Positions 45,322 through 55,784 of a DNA stretch of 64,000 nucleotides are shown piece after piece. The DNA is taken from positions 169,040 to 233,039 of the forward strand of contig NZ_CADCST010000085.1 of the NCBI RefSeq assembly GCF_902804485.1, in the 5' to 3' direction. Positions within the stretch are counted from its first letter, which is position 1. The number at the start of each line of letters is the position of its first letter. The DNA is from Flavobacterium collinsii (GTDB lineage: Bacteria; Bacteroidota; Bacteroidia; Flavobacteriales; Flavobacteriaceae). The position numbers and the translations under genes are program-made. The notes beneath the pieces are model-generated. The model saw nothing but the letters and a program-made list of their open reading frames with translations. It was not told the origin of the DNA and did not search any database.

Positions 45322-46881
45322 TTATGCTACGATTCCTCCATCTATAATTCTCCAAGTGTTTGGAGTTCCTGTAAGAATTGCTCGGGCAGCTGCACTAGCT
45401 GACGTGTACTTAGCAGCTCCAAATGTAATTGATATTGAAGGTTTTACTGGTCTGGAACTCCATCCGTTGTAAATGGCATCTAAATTTGTGGAAGATAAAG
45501 TTGTAGTATCTTTACCATACATAAAATCTGAAAAATTAGTGACATTCGATATATTCCAAGAACCGATATTTTGATTAAAATTGCTGTTGGAACTAAATAC
45601 ACGTGCCATATTAGTAATTTTGCTTGTGTCCCAGTTTCCAATAGGCTGGTTGAATGTACGTGAATTAGAGAACATTTGATATATATTAGTTAATGCTCCT
45701 GTATTCCAATCTCCGATAGGTTGATTAAATGCAGATGCCTGACTAAACATAGCTGTCATATCAGTAACTTTAGATGTGTCCCAAGTTCCAATAGGTTGAT
45801 TAAAGACTTTAGCATTTGTGAACATATAACTCATGTTAGTAATTGAAGATGTATTCCAGGTTCCTATAGGTTTATTAAATGCATATGCCGAGTAGAACAT
45901 AAATCTCATATTAGTAACTTTACTGGTATCCCAATTTCCTATAGCTTGATTGAATACATTGGCATTTTCAAACATGCTATACATTGTCGTAACCTTACTT
46001 GTATTCCAATTTCCAATAGGGCTATTGAATGAAAATGCTTGATAAAACATTCTTGACATATCTGTAACATTACTAGTGTCCCATGATCCAATATCCTGGT
46101 TGAATTTTGTAAAATTTACATATGAAGAGCCAAACATACCACTCATATTTGTAACATTACTAGTATTCCAATTTCCGATAGGCTGATTGAACTCACCATT
46201 AGTATGAAACATTTCTATCATATTTGTAACTTTACTAGTATTCCAGTTTCCAATAGGTTGATTGAATACGAACGCAAGTAAAAACATGCCACTCATATTG
46301 GTAACAGAGCTAGTATCCCAGTTTGAGATGTCTTGATTAAATGCTTTTGCACTGTAAAACAAAGAACTCATATCAGTAACTGTACTAACATTCCATTCAT
46401 TTGCTCTATTTATAGTTGAAAGTATTGTGCAGGAACTGAATGCATTAGATAACGAGGTGGTTTCACTTAAATCTAATATGTCTTCAACTGATGATAAAGT
46501 AAGATTTGCACATCCATTAAAATAACCTCCTTCATTTTTGCCTAGTTTTAATGTTCCCCATTTAGAAATGGTTAATATTTTTAATTTATCTCCCGTATTA
46601 TTAAATTTCCAGCCTTTACAAGTTCCTGTGATCGTAATCGTGTAAGTACCAGAAGTAGCGTATGTATGCATAATTTCAACTTGATCATATGAAGTTATGG
46701 AATTTGACATACCATCACCCCAATCGACATTAAAAGAATAAGTACCAGAGCTAATCAAAGGCAGTTTTATTTGGGATGCGTTACTGGAACCTGTGGAGAC
46801 ATTATCAGTTTTCCAAGTAGAAATAAATGGAAGACCAACGGGTTTGCTTAACCCATATTCATAAAATAATAATGGATTCAT
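45322..46881 (-). CDS. DUF285/BspA-type repeat protein with PKD-like domain
   Basis: 519 aa, no signal peptide. A PKD-like domain (about 35-95, FNVDWGDG ... HTYATSGTYTITITG) is followed by about eleven 25-residue repeats of the type FNQPIGNWNTSKVTNMxxMF (about 165-460), the DUF285/BspA-like leucine-rich family usually found on surface adhesins. It ends in a short cap (ASAAARAILTGTPNTWRIIDGG). Here, however, it lacks an export signal and starts two bases after a tail-fibre gene, so it is likely a fibre-associated binding subunit. Confidence 0.88.
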   Translation of the reverse strand: MNPLLFYEYGLSKPVGLPFISTWKTDNVSTGSSNASQIKLPLISSGTYSFNVDWGDGMSNSITSYDQVEIMHTYATSGTYTITITGTCKGWKFNNTGDKLKILTISKWGTLKLGKNEGGYFNGCANLTLSSVEDILDLSETTSLSNAFSSCTILSTINRANEWNVSTVTDMSSLFYSAKAFNQDISNWDTSSVTNMSGMFLLAFVFNQPIGNWNTSKVTNMIEMFHTNGEFNQPIGNWNTSNVTNMSGMFGSSYVNFTKFNQDIGSWDTSNVTDMSRMFYQAFSFNSPIGNWNTSKVTTMYSMFENANVFNQAIGNWDTSKVTNMRFMFYSAYAFNKPIGTWNTSSITNMSYMFTNAKVFNQPIGTWDTSKVTDMTAMFSQASAFNQPIGDWNTGALTNIYQMFSNSRTFNQPIGNWDTSKITNMARVFSSNSNFNQNIGSWNISNVTNFSDFMYGKDTTTLSSTNLDAIYNGWSSRPVKPSISITFGAAKYTSASAAARAILTGTPNTWRIIDGGIVA

Positions 46882-46883
46882 AA

Positions 46884-49800
46884 TTATACGTTTGAAATTC
46901 TTAAATAATCTGTGGTACCAATACTCGAAATTGTGGCAGTGCTGCCAGGAGCTCCGTTTAGTGCTGCAGTTGCATTAACCTGAACTAATGTTCTACCTGC
47001 TGCTTGTACAAATGTTATTGTACCAGTACCATGTTTTAAGTATGAGGCATTAAAGTCCGTACCGGCATTTACTGTAATGTTTATTGCGCTTGTTCCATTA
47101 TTAATGATGACGTTTTTACCAAGTTGTTTTTTGCCATTGGCATCCTGCGTATCAGTTGTAACACTTGTACTTGTTGTAATGGTAATTTGTGTTGGTTCTA
47201 CGGCTGTTGATGTTGTAACAATATCACCAGATCCAAGAAGGGATACGCCATTTATGGTTTTAAGATTATTTTTAATTACAAGATTTGATAAATCAACATC
47301 AGAAGGTTTCAAATATTGAACATCTTCTAAGTAAGTTGATTTTACCACTAATCCGGTACTATCCGTTTTAAGTACTTTTGAAGATCGTAATGATGTTTTT
47401 TGGATATTACCAGTTTGACTAAGTGAGTAAAAAGTATCATCTGAATCTACTACTATAGTATTTGAATAGTTCAACCCTGCAGCAGAAATAGTGGTAACAA
47501 CTCCAGTATTACTTATCTTTACAACCTTATTGTTTGTATTGGTTACAAAAGATCCATCAGATAATTTAGCTATAGGAAATGTAAATCCAGAATCTCCATA
47601 AACGTTAGTTGCAAATGTGGTAACTATTCCAGCTAAGGTGATTTTATATAAAATGCCTCCTGAATTTGTATTCATTACATATAAGTTACCATCAATACCG
47701 TTACAAATGTCATACGCATTAGCAACTGTTGTTAGGGTTGTTAGATCACCTGATAGAGTCAGTTTATAGATAGTGCCATGTAGTTCAACTGCATATAAAT
47801 TGCTATCTACTCCTTGTACTATACCATAAAGATTTGGAGCCAGTCCTGCTTTAATTAGGGTGGCTGTTCCACTAGGATCAACTCTGTATATCTTTCCGTC
47901 AAGTCTGGTAACGTAAATATTGCCATCATTTGCTAAACATAAATACATTAGATTACCACCTATTGTAGAGAAAATAGTAGTAGTGCCTGTTGACTTAGAT
48001 GTCTTGTAGATATTCCCGTCCTGATTTGCTGAATAATAATTTCCATCTTTAAATATCAAACTTATACCTTTTCCAACTGTACCTACCGCTGTAGCAAATG
48101 TGGATACTACAGCCACTGGTGATGAAGTAAGTTTACTTAATGTTAGCCCACTATTTCCATCTGTACCACTGTCAATTGAGACAGGTGTGCTAAAAGTAAC
48201 TAGAGAACCATTATCAGTAATATTTGAGTCTGTGACATTATTACCTGATCGATTAAACTTAGCTACCCGACCACTGGATCCACTAATTGTAAGACCTCCA
48301 CCAGGAATGGAAATATCTCCAGATCCCAATACAGAAATTCCATTAACGGTTTTAATATTTGTACCTGAAACTAATGTTGCTTGTTTAGCATTTAAAGCCG
48401 TTTGAGTAGCGGTAGAGACAGGTTTATTCAAATCGCTAGTATTGTCAACGTTAGAAAGACCAACAGCCGTTTTATCAAGAGTCTGCCAGGTTTTATCACC
48501 TCTAAAGTATTGAGTATTATTACCAGGAGTAATAGTATTTTCTTTGCCTGACAAATCAACTTCACCACCAATCTTCTTCTCCACACCATCACTGCCCATT
48601 ACGTACAAATCAGTAGTACCGGCTGTTTTGGCATATAATTTTGCATGCCCTGTCGTTGCCGTTGGAGCAGGATCAGAAGGAGCAGAACCGGCCAGAGTTA
48701 AAAAGCCATCTGTGATATCAGCTTTTTCGTTTAATGTAGTAAAAGAGGTTCCGGATACATTCCCGTCGTGCGTAATGAACGCTTTTTCTACGTCTTTTTT
48801 TCGAATACTGATTGCTTTTCTATTAACATGATCAGTGCTGGTATCAATAGTTGAAGTAGTTGCATTAGAGCTGGAGTTCTGAACCAATTTTAAGCAGTTA
48901 GCACTATTGTTTTTAGTAATGGTTAAAACAGTATCCGCTGATGTATCATGCGTTAATTTTAATTCTCCGTCTTTAGATTCATTACCAAGTCTATGAAGTA
49001 CTTTAGTATCATCTGCATAAGTTGTAGGATCAAGAGAACCATCTCCTTTAACAAATTTAGTATTTGTCCCTTCTTCACTAACAAATCTTTTAGCGGTTAC
49101 AATTCCCTCTGAATCGATTTTGGCTTTAATAACATTATCTTTAGTTACTTTTAAAGGATCACCGGTTGCTGAGGTTGAGGAGTTTATATGTACACCGGTT
49201 CCAGTCCCGGTATTGGATAATTTAATACCAGTCCCTGCTGCTGTATTTTGAATAGACACACCGCTTCCAGCTCCGCTTACAGTTACATCCAGTACTTTTG
49301 CACCGGTATCGGCTCCGCTGTTGGTTAATACGATTCCGCTCGTTGAAGTTGGAGTAGTGTTGTTAAAAGTTAAGATGCCATTTTTGGTTTCATTCCCTGT
49401 GGTATGTAAAAAGCTGGTGAAGTCAATTTGCTGGCCGGAACCTCCACCCGGATTTGGACTTAAATTTTTATACCAATAATCTACTTCAATATTTCTATTG
49501 TCAATGTTTGCTGCAAAAGTGATCGCTGCAGTGTCGTAATTTATAGTATAATCTTTTCCTTCCAGTAATAACTGTCCGTTTTTAAATACTTTGACACTAA
49601 AATTGACAGGCGGTTTTTTTAGTTCTAAACTAGTGCCAATAAAGTTATTGAAATACTCTTTTAAAGGCATGAAACTATTCCCCGTGATGATTCCAATATT
49701 TTGTAAACCTGTACGTAAAAGGGCAGGTGTTACATAATGTTGATCATCGGTCCCTGTTTCGACCATTTGAAAATTGGCCTTGTCTTCGTCTTTATGAACG

Positions 49801-49889
49801 AAACTGTTAAAAACCTCTTGGAAGTCTCCCTGTGACGGAATATCGCCGTTCTCGAATTTGTAGCCAATGTTAGTTCTGTCTGTTGCCAT
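46884..49889 (-). CDS. Phage-type tail fibre protein with NHL-like propeller
   Basis: 1001 aa, no signal peptide. The N-terminus (MATDRTNIGYKFENGDIPSQ, FQEVFNSFVHKDED) is the kind seen in Bacteroidota tail fibres. A repetitive beta-stalk (about 175-250) precedes the classic fibre motif AVGLSNVDNTSDLNKPVSTAT (about 470-490). A propeller (about 590-830) has repeated DGNIYxxxxxGxIYKxxxSG blades. The C-terminal 100 residues are threonine/serine-rich beta. A propeller within a fibre is unusual and would provide a large binding face. It begins 95 bases after the 1928-aa gene. Confidence 0.85.
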   Translation of the reverse strand: MATDRTNIGYKFENGDIPSQGDFQEVFNSFVHKDEDKANFQMVETGTDDQHYVTPALLRTGLQNIGIITGNSFMPLKEYFNNFIGTSLELKKPPVNFSVKVFKNGQLLLEGKDYTINYDTAAITFAANIDNRNIEVDYWYKNLSPNPGGGSGQQIDFTSFLHTTGNETKNGILTFNNTTPTSTSGIVLTNSGADTGAKVLDVTVSGAGSGVSIQNTAAGTGIKLSNTGTGTGVHINSSTSATGDPLKVTKDNVIKAKIDSEGIVTAKRFVSEEGTNTKFVKGDGSLDPTTYADDTKVLHRLGNESKDGELKLTHDTSADTVLTITKNNSANCLKLVQNSSSNATTSTIDTSTDHVNRKAISIRKKDVEKAFITHDGNVSGTSFTTLNEKADITDGFLTLAGSAPSDPAPTATTGHAKLYAKTAGTTDLYVMGSDGVEKKIGGEVDLSGKENTITPGNNTQYFRGDKTWQTLDKTAVGLSNVDNTSDLNKPVSTATQTALNAKQATLVSGTNIKTVNGISVLGSGDISIPGGGLTISGSSGRVAKFNRSGNNVTDSNITDNGSLVTFSTPVSIDSGTDGNSGLTLSKLTSSPVAVVSTFATAVGTVGKGISLIFKDGNYYSANQDGNIYKTSKSTGTTTIFSTIGGNLMYLCLANDGNIYVTRLDGKIYRVDPSGTATLIKAGLAPNLYGIVQGVDSNLYAVELHGTIYKLTLSGDLTTLTTVANAYDICNGIDGNLYVMNTNSGGILYKITLAGIVTTFATNVYGDSGFTFPIAKLSDGSFVTNTNNKVVKISNTGVVTTISAAGLNYSNTIVVDSDDTFYSLSQTGNIQKTSLRSSKVLKTDSTGLVVKSTYLEDVQYLKPSDVDLSNLVIKNNLKTINGVSLLGSGDIVTTSTAVEPTQITITTSTSVTTDTQDANGKKQLGKNVIINNGTSAINITVNAGTDFNASYLKHGTGTITFVQAAGRTLVQVNATAALNGAPGSTATISSIGTTDYLRISNV

Positions 49890-49984
49890 GTTATTTGAAA
49901 TTTATTTTCTTTCTGTAAATATTATTTTTGATTAGCTTGATTTTTAATCCCAATGAAAAATTTTCATTGGGATTCATTGAAAAA

Positions 49985-52900
49985 TTAAAGTGTTAGAATT
50001 TTTTCTTCATTGCTGTACATACCTGAAGAGTTTTCTGCAAGTACTTTGAAATGATGGTAAATTTTTTCGCCATCATTATTTTTAATAGTCAATTGATCTG
50101 TTCCCAGTTTGGTTTCCAGTAAAGGCAATGTCACGATTTTTTCATTAGAGATTTTCTCCTGAAGTTTATCCCAGTTTCCTTGATTATTCATTTTATACAA
50201 ATGATATTTACCATTATGGACTGTTTTTTCCCAACTGAAAACAATTGGTTTTAATACAGATTCATTTGCTCCTGTTGGAATGCCGGAAGCTTTTAAAACT
50301 GGAGATTTTGGAGCAACACTATCAGCAATTACGGTGGCAGTAATTTTTGATGGCTGCGATGGTGTATAATCGATATTGATGATTGGATTAAGTTCAGTCG
50401 AACTTGGGTCAGCATATTCAATTTCTCTGGAAACAGTAACTCTGTAAAAAAGACCATCACCATAAGGAACACTTTCTAAGTCTTCAAATTCATCATAAAC
50501 TGTCCAGACACCATTAAAATCAGCAGATAAAGTATTCTCATCAATCAAAATTTCTTTCACAGCAGTCATCGTTCTGATCGATTGTGCATCAAGCATGTTT
50601 TTTGCACGGTAGATATTTATTTTTCTGATGTTGTACTCCGGTTTATAAGAGTTTAATTCTATTTGAACAGTAGGTTTGATTCCCAAAATCGGATTTTCTA
50701 AAACTGGCATAATTCGTTTGATTTCCGGTGTCTGTGGCGGATTTGAAGGCACTAGTTTCACCGGCCCCAGGAAAGTACTAAACTCGCTGAAATTCATTTT
50801 AATATCCATTTCACGAACGCCATAGAAATAAATGTTTTGTGAATTACCATCCAGATTAAAATCAGTAAATTGTGTTCTGAATTCTTCAGGTTTTGTGATT
50901 CTCATCATTGGAGCAATGTCCAGATCCGGATTAGGGTATTTTAGAATATTTCCATTTTTGTCTTTAATGGTTTGTTTTTTATTGACAGGAACATAACTAT
51001 TGTCTTTAATGTATTCATAAATCACAGGTACTTCAGTGAGCGGTACAAAAACGGCATGAATGGCCTGCTCAATAAAGTGAATTGCTAGCAGATCTTTTTC
51101 TATCCCTGCACTCTTAGGTATAATAATTTGATTGAGTGCAGTTAAAGCCCCTATCTCCGAAACATTTTGTTTTTGTGTGGTATTATGCCATTTGATGAAT
51201 TCATTAATTTCATTTTTTAACAGGACACTGTCAGGAACCGGGAAGCGGTAATTTTTTGCAGAAACATTTTCAGGAGGATAAATTGCATAATTCGCTGCTT
51301 TTTGAAGCCCGTTAAAATTTAAGAAATTCTCCCATCTGTTCGTAAAATAAGTTTCATTGTTTCCGCCAAGTTTGCTTAGATTCTCGCGAATTTTTTTAAT
51401 CGTTGTGGTCTCATATAAAGCATTTAATAAAGCATCATCGTTTGCCCTGTAATGCAGCATTCCGTATGGTTTGCGTGTGTATCTGCTTGTAAAGGTGTAG
51501 GTCGATCTGTTAAAAAAATCGGGTCTTGTAGCATAAAGTGGTCCTTTAACATCTTCAGGTTTAACAGGTTTTTCAATCCTAACCGCATACATTGGATTTG
51601 GTACACTAATTTTAGAATCAAAGTCATATAAATTGGAATGACTGCTAATTCCAAAAATTGAATAATGTGTGTTTTCTCCTGCTCTTGGCTGAATTTTTGC
51701 TGACGTGATTCCGTTTGTAGGATCTGCAAAAAGATATACTTTGTAATTTGGATAATAATTTACTTCCTGTTCTTTTGGTTTCTGCTCTTCATTTTTTTCA
51801 ATGATAATGTGATCATAAGCCGGATCCATTTCCTGAGTGCCGTCTTTTTTAATTTTAAAATGAGGGTCATTAATAGTTAATATTAAATCTTGATTTGTTC
51901 CAATATTATCCGCACGAACGACTTTAAAATCTTTTCGTGATTTTACGGGAATAGGATTGGATCCAGTAAAACAACTTTTAGTAAATAAACGAACAGTACC
52001 AGTCATCCATTCAACAGAATTTCCATTGTTTTGATTGAATTGAGGATGCTGCCCTAATTTTAGTCCTCTAAAAGTAAGTTTGTATAAACCAAAATGTTTT
52101 TGCTCAGTTGTAGGTAAAGGAATCGGATTTCCTTTTGAATCTAATACATATTCTCCTTTTTGATCTACCTGAAAAGCATCTTCCAGAACTTTTTCGATAA
52201 TGACATTTTTATTCCATATTCCTCGTGTTTTTTCTATTTGTAAAGAATCATTGCCCTGACTGTCTTTTTGCTGCACAATTTCTCTGTGAACAGCTTTTAA
52301 AGCTTCAGGTAACTGAACCTTAAAACCAATTGGACTTGGCTGGTTCCAGTTTTCTGGTGTCAGCATATTCTCAACTAAAGAACATAATTCGTTTATCGGT
52401 TTTTTAATATCCTTAATTTGTTCAGAATTGATTGTAGCATCGCCATCTGAAATAAGACGGTCAGTCACTTCCTTTTTTAGTACTTCGATATTGGCATAAC
52501 TAAATTTTTCACCAGTAGTAAAAACATTAATATTCTGAATGATATAATTTTGTTCCCCAATCGTTAAGATACCTCCAATAAATCTGTCTTTATTAGCATC
52601 AGTTAAGTTAATCTTAATTTCTTCACCGCTACTAAGGATTTTGTATTCCTTAATTCTAATAATTGAAGTAAGTTCATTTGTAAGGCTGTTTGAAATATCA
52701 TCAATTTTGGCATGCTCAATTTGAGGAAGACTATCCCTGAAATAAAGTTTAAAATAGTCGGCAAACAGTTCTTCATTATCCGGAAAAATTTTATCCACAA
52801 GTAAGGCATCCTCCTTACTTACTCCATCAGGAATAGTATAGTTTAATAATTCCTGGGTAGCGTAATATTCGAAAAGGAGTCTAATATAAGTTTTGTCTTT

Positions 52901-55771
52901 TATGAGTTTATCGTCTAAAAGTGTTTTCAATTTAAGCTGTTCGCTCATAGAGGTAAACATCAATGGATTTTCTTCTGTAATCAATAAGGAATTAATACCG
53001 GTTGGGGGCATTAAGGTATTTTTTGGTTTGATATGAGAAGTGATTTCTAATTGGCTTCCGGATGTTGCTCTTGAGAAGATGTTAATTCCATATCCTTGAT
53101 AAACATAGGTCTGTAAGCCCGTTTTTTCCTGACGAACATTTAAAAATGATTTCCCTGAATCCGGAATAATAATCGGAGCCGGCTCAAAAGAACCTGGAGT
53201 AATCCTATCTTTTTTGATATTAGAATATGCTGTGTCCGATGATAATTCCGGTTTTTGCCAATTGGCATCACCTTTAATTTTATAATCTACCCCGACGTAA
53301 ATAGGGAATGTAAAAGAGCTTCCGTCGTATTCTTCTGTAGAGTTAAAGAAAGCAGTATTTACACTGTAATCTTTGATGTCACTCATAAACAAACTTACAT
53401 ATCTTTTCTTACCATCAAAACTATATCCATCAGGATCAGTAATTTTTGAAGTTTGTTCATCTTCATCAGAACCTGCGTTAAGACCTGGTAAAAAACTACT
53501 TAATTGTACAGGAAGTGATAAACGTTCTGTGTTTACAGAAGTAGGAATACTCATAGAAAGGTGTCGCACTTCTTTTGTATTTAAACCTCCTTCTAAGTTC
53601 TTAAACGTTATGTATTCTGTTAAATAGATGTATTCTCCTGAAAGAACAGTTTCATCAATATCAATGCATCCTAAACCTAACATTCGGGCAATATGGTAGT
53701 CATTTGCAGCAATGTTTAATAAATCCAGATTTGATATCTGTGTTGAATTTTCAGCAAATTTTGCTTCTTCTCCTGGTTGAGGATCATTGACTGGAATATT
53801 ATCTTTGAACTTAATCGTTTCCTGTGCAGTTGGATTTGTACCATCAAAGCTTAAGTCAATATAACTTTTAACAACTTGCTTAATGTTTTTATCATCCTGA
53901 TTGGTTACACGCTTCCATTTATCCTTATAATTGTTTACGTTTACATATTCATCATCATTGAATTTTAACCATTTTCCGTGAACAGCATTTAATTTTGGCT
54001 CTAATTGTTCAAATGCTTTATTATCGTCAAGAGTCAAAGCATATTTTCCTTTTAGATCCCAAACCCCATTGGTATTTGCATGTTGAATAAAATCGCCATA
54101 AAATTCAAAATTGATTTCGTTTAACAGACAGTCGTTTGCTTTAAATCGAATGCTTCTTCCATTCTCAGCAACCACACGTATTGTATTTATCTGAGCTGAC
54201 GAGTAGGTCTTACGATTCGTAACCCTTTTTGATGCCACAATGGTGTTTTCGGCAACAGACAATGTTTCTAATTTAACACTGCCTGAGTTAGCTGCAGCGC
54301 TAAATTTAAGTTCTGCAGCAAAATATAATTCACTTTTGTTTTCAATTTCGATAATTTCATTACCGTAAGCCCGAATAAAACCGGATGGATCTTCCATTGG
54401 ATTAATACTCGCTCTTGTTTGCAAATATTTTGCTTTGTTTTTAAAGTGAACATAGATAGATCTTTGCAGATTTGCCGTTTTATAAATCCATAACGCCTTT
54501 TGACGATCTACTGATTGTGGTTTCTCCCTTAAGTCTAATTTATGGGCAACTTTGGTATAAGCAGCTCTATATACTTTTACAAAATCGTCAGGTTTGTTAA
54601 AATTAGAATGAGAATTAGCTCCGGTATATAAATCTCCTTTTGGAAGATGATTTGTCCCTAATTCTCCAGCTAAGAGCCATCTCAAATGAATTCCTCCTGT
54701 ACTGTCAATACCTTTTGACCCTGCCGCTGCGATTTGTAAACTGGTAGATTGTAAAGCAGTTTTAGCTGAATTAAGGTCAACAACATAAATTTCTTTAGTT
54801 ACATTAAAACTGATTTGAAATCCTTTAAGGTTGCTGACATTCGGTAGAAAAATCTTAGCACTATAGTTGCCTAAAGCAGCAGGTGTTCCCTCTATACGAA
54901 TTGCAGCTTCTACATTTGCAAGAGCAGGAATGATAACTGTATTTTCAAGTGTAAAAACAAGTCCCTTTAAGCTGCTCTCATTATGAATTCTTGTCCCTGC
55001 GGGTAGGGTAAGAGGAACACGGCTTTTATTTCTGAGGGTTAAAAAACCAGCATTTTGATTAACCGCAAGACCTTTCCTTAAGACAGGATAAACTAATTTA
55101 TTTTGAGTAATACTCACATTTGGCAAACACCCAATCTGAGCGTTTGATAAATCAATACTTAACTGATTTAATTCCGCTCCTAAAGTACTAAAGTCAGGAA
55201 CTCTGATATAATCTGTATTTAGCATAGACAGACCATTGCTTTTTACGACAGGCGGTTTCCCTAAAAAAGAAGTGATTGGAGTTATCAGTTCCGAAGTATT
55301 GTTTATGGTGCTGGTTACACCGTAAACAAAAATATGTGATTTGTCATTTAGATCCTGATATAAGTTTTTTAGTAAATTATGATCATTTACCTGTAAACCG
55401 TCGGCCACAATCACAACAATGTCCGGAATTACAGTTAAGTTATTTACAACCTCTAAGCCAGACGCCCAATAATCAGATTGCGGATCGGAAGATCTTGTAC
55501 CCAAGCGGTAAGTCCAACGCAAAAAAATACTGGAAGAATCCGAAATTGTTTCTTGAAGAATATGCTCTAATCTTGAATTATGGTCACTTTCTGACATTCT
55601 GATTAATGAAAGCGTAATTTTGCTCTGAGTCTGAGAATTGATAAATGAAGCCAGCCCATCACGTATCTGCTGCATTTCAGTACCATTTATCGAACCCGAC
55701 TCATCGACAACGATAGCGATGTGTTTTTCGCAACCTGAGGATTGGCTTTCTTGAAGATTTATAGAACTCAT
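49985..55771 (-). CDS. Giant array protein with N-terminal von Willebrand A domain
   Basis: 1928 aa, no signal peptide. Residues about 15-205 form a vWA domain with the metal-site motif DESGS (23-27) in HIAIVVDESGSING, suited to metal-dependent adhesion. A beta-rich domain (about 215-330) is followed by an unusual segment GGIHLRWLLAGELGTNHLP (about 355-373). The following 1300 residues I cannot assign. The last 250 residues look like fibronectin-type domains (SKITATVIADSVAPKSPVL, YHLYKMNNQGNWD). It starts 13 bases after the 2342-aa gene. Probably a large structural or adhesive subunit. Confidence 0.8.
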   Translation of the reverse strand: MSSINLQESQSSGCEKHIAIVVDESGSINGTEMQQIRDGLASFINSQTQSKITLSLIRMSESDHNSRLEHILQETISDSSSIFLRWTYRLGTRSSDPQSDYWASGLEVVNNLTVIPDIVVIVADGLQVNDHNLLKNLYQDLNDKSHIFVYGVTSTINNTSELITPITSFLGKPPVVKSNGLSMLNTDYIRVPDFSTLGAELNQLSIDLSNAQIGCLPNVSITQNKLVYPVLRKGLAVNQNAGFLTLRNKSRVPLTLPAGTRIHNESSLKGLVFTLENTVIIPALANVEAAIRIEGTPAALGNYSAKIFLPNVSNLKGFQISFNVTKEIYVVDLNSAKTALQSTSLQIAAAGSKGIDSTGGIHLRWLLAGELGTNHLPKGDLYTGANSHSNFNKPDDFVKVYRAAYTKVAHKLDLREKPQSVDRQKALWIYKTANLQRSIYVHFKNKAKYLQTRASINPMEDPSGFIRAYGNEIIEIENKSELYFAAELKFSAAANSGSVKLETLSVAENTIVASKRVTNRKTYSSAQINTIRVVAENGRSIRFKANDCLLNEINFEFYGDFIQHANTNGVWDLKGKYALTLDDNKAFEQLEPKLNAVHGKWLKFNDDEYVNVNNYKDKWKRVTNQDDKNIKQVVKSYIDLSFDGTNPTAQETIKFKDNIPVNDPQPGEEAKFAENSTQISNLDLLNIAANDYHIARMLGLGCIDIDETVLSGEYIYLTEYITFKNLEGGLNTKEVRHLSMSIPTSVNTERLSLPVQLSSFLPGLNAGSDEDEQTSKITDPDGYSFDGKKRYVSLFMSDIKDYSVNTAFFNSTEEYDGSSFTFPIYVGVDYKIKGDANWQKPELSSDTAYSNIKKDRITPGSFEPAPIIIPDSGKSFLNVRQEKTGLQTYVYQGYGINIFSRATSGSQLEITSHIKPKNTLMPPTGINSLLITEENPLMFTSMSEQLKLKTLLDDKLIKDKTYIRLLFEYYATQELLNYTIPDGVSKEDALLVDKIFPDNEELFADYFKLYFRDSLPQIEHAKIDDISNSLTNELTSIIRIKEYKILSSGEEIKINLTDANKDRFIGGILTIGEQNYIIQNINVFTTGEKFSYANIEVLKKEVTDRLISDGDATINSEQIKDIKKPINELCSLVENMLTPENWNQPSPIGFKVQLPEALKAVHREIVQQKDSQGNDSLQIEKTRGIWNKNVIIEKVLEDAFQVDQKGEYVLDSKGNPIPLPTTEQKHFGLYKLTFRGLKLGQHPQFNQNNGNSVEWMTGTVRLFTKSCFTGSNPIPVKSRKDFKVVRADNIGTNQDLILTINDPHFKIKKDGTQEMDPAYDHIIIEKNEEQKPKEQEVNYYPNYKVYLFADPTNGITSAKIQPRAGENTHYSIFGISSHSNLYDFDSKISVPNPMYAVRIEKPVKPEDVKGPLYATRPDFFNRSTYTFTSRYTRKPYGMLHYRANDDALLNALYETTTIKKIRENLSKLGGNNETYFTNRWENFLNFNGLQKAANYAIYPPENVSAKNYRFPVPDSVLLKNEINEFIKWHNTTQKQNVSEIGALTALNQIIIPKSAGIEKDLLAIHFIEQAIHAVFVPLTEVPVIYEYIKDNSYVPVNKKQTIKDKNGNILKYPNPDLDIAPMMRITKPEEFRTQFTDFNLDGNSQNIYFYGVREMDIKMNFSEFSTFLGPVKLVPSNPPQTPEIKRIMPVLENPILGIKPTVQIELNSYKPEYNIRKINIYRAKNMLDAQSIRTMTAVKEILIDENTLSADFNGVWTVYDEFEDLESVPYGDGLFYRVTVSREIEYADPSSTELNPIINIDYTPSQPSKITATVIADSVAPKSPVLKASGIPTGANESVLKPIVFSWEKTVHNGKYHLYKMNNQGNWDKLQEKISNEKIVTLPLLETKLGTDQLTIKNNDGEKIYHHFKVLAENSSGMYSNEEKILTL

Positions 55772-55784
55772 TTTTTATTGTTTT

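Noticed and set aside
45530..46380. Regular 75-base periodicity resembling a CRISPR array
   Set aside because: The period codes for the DUF285 repeats; copies are diverged and there are no unique spacers.
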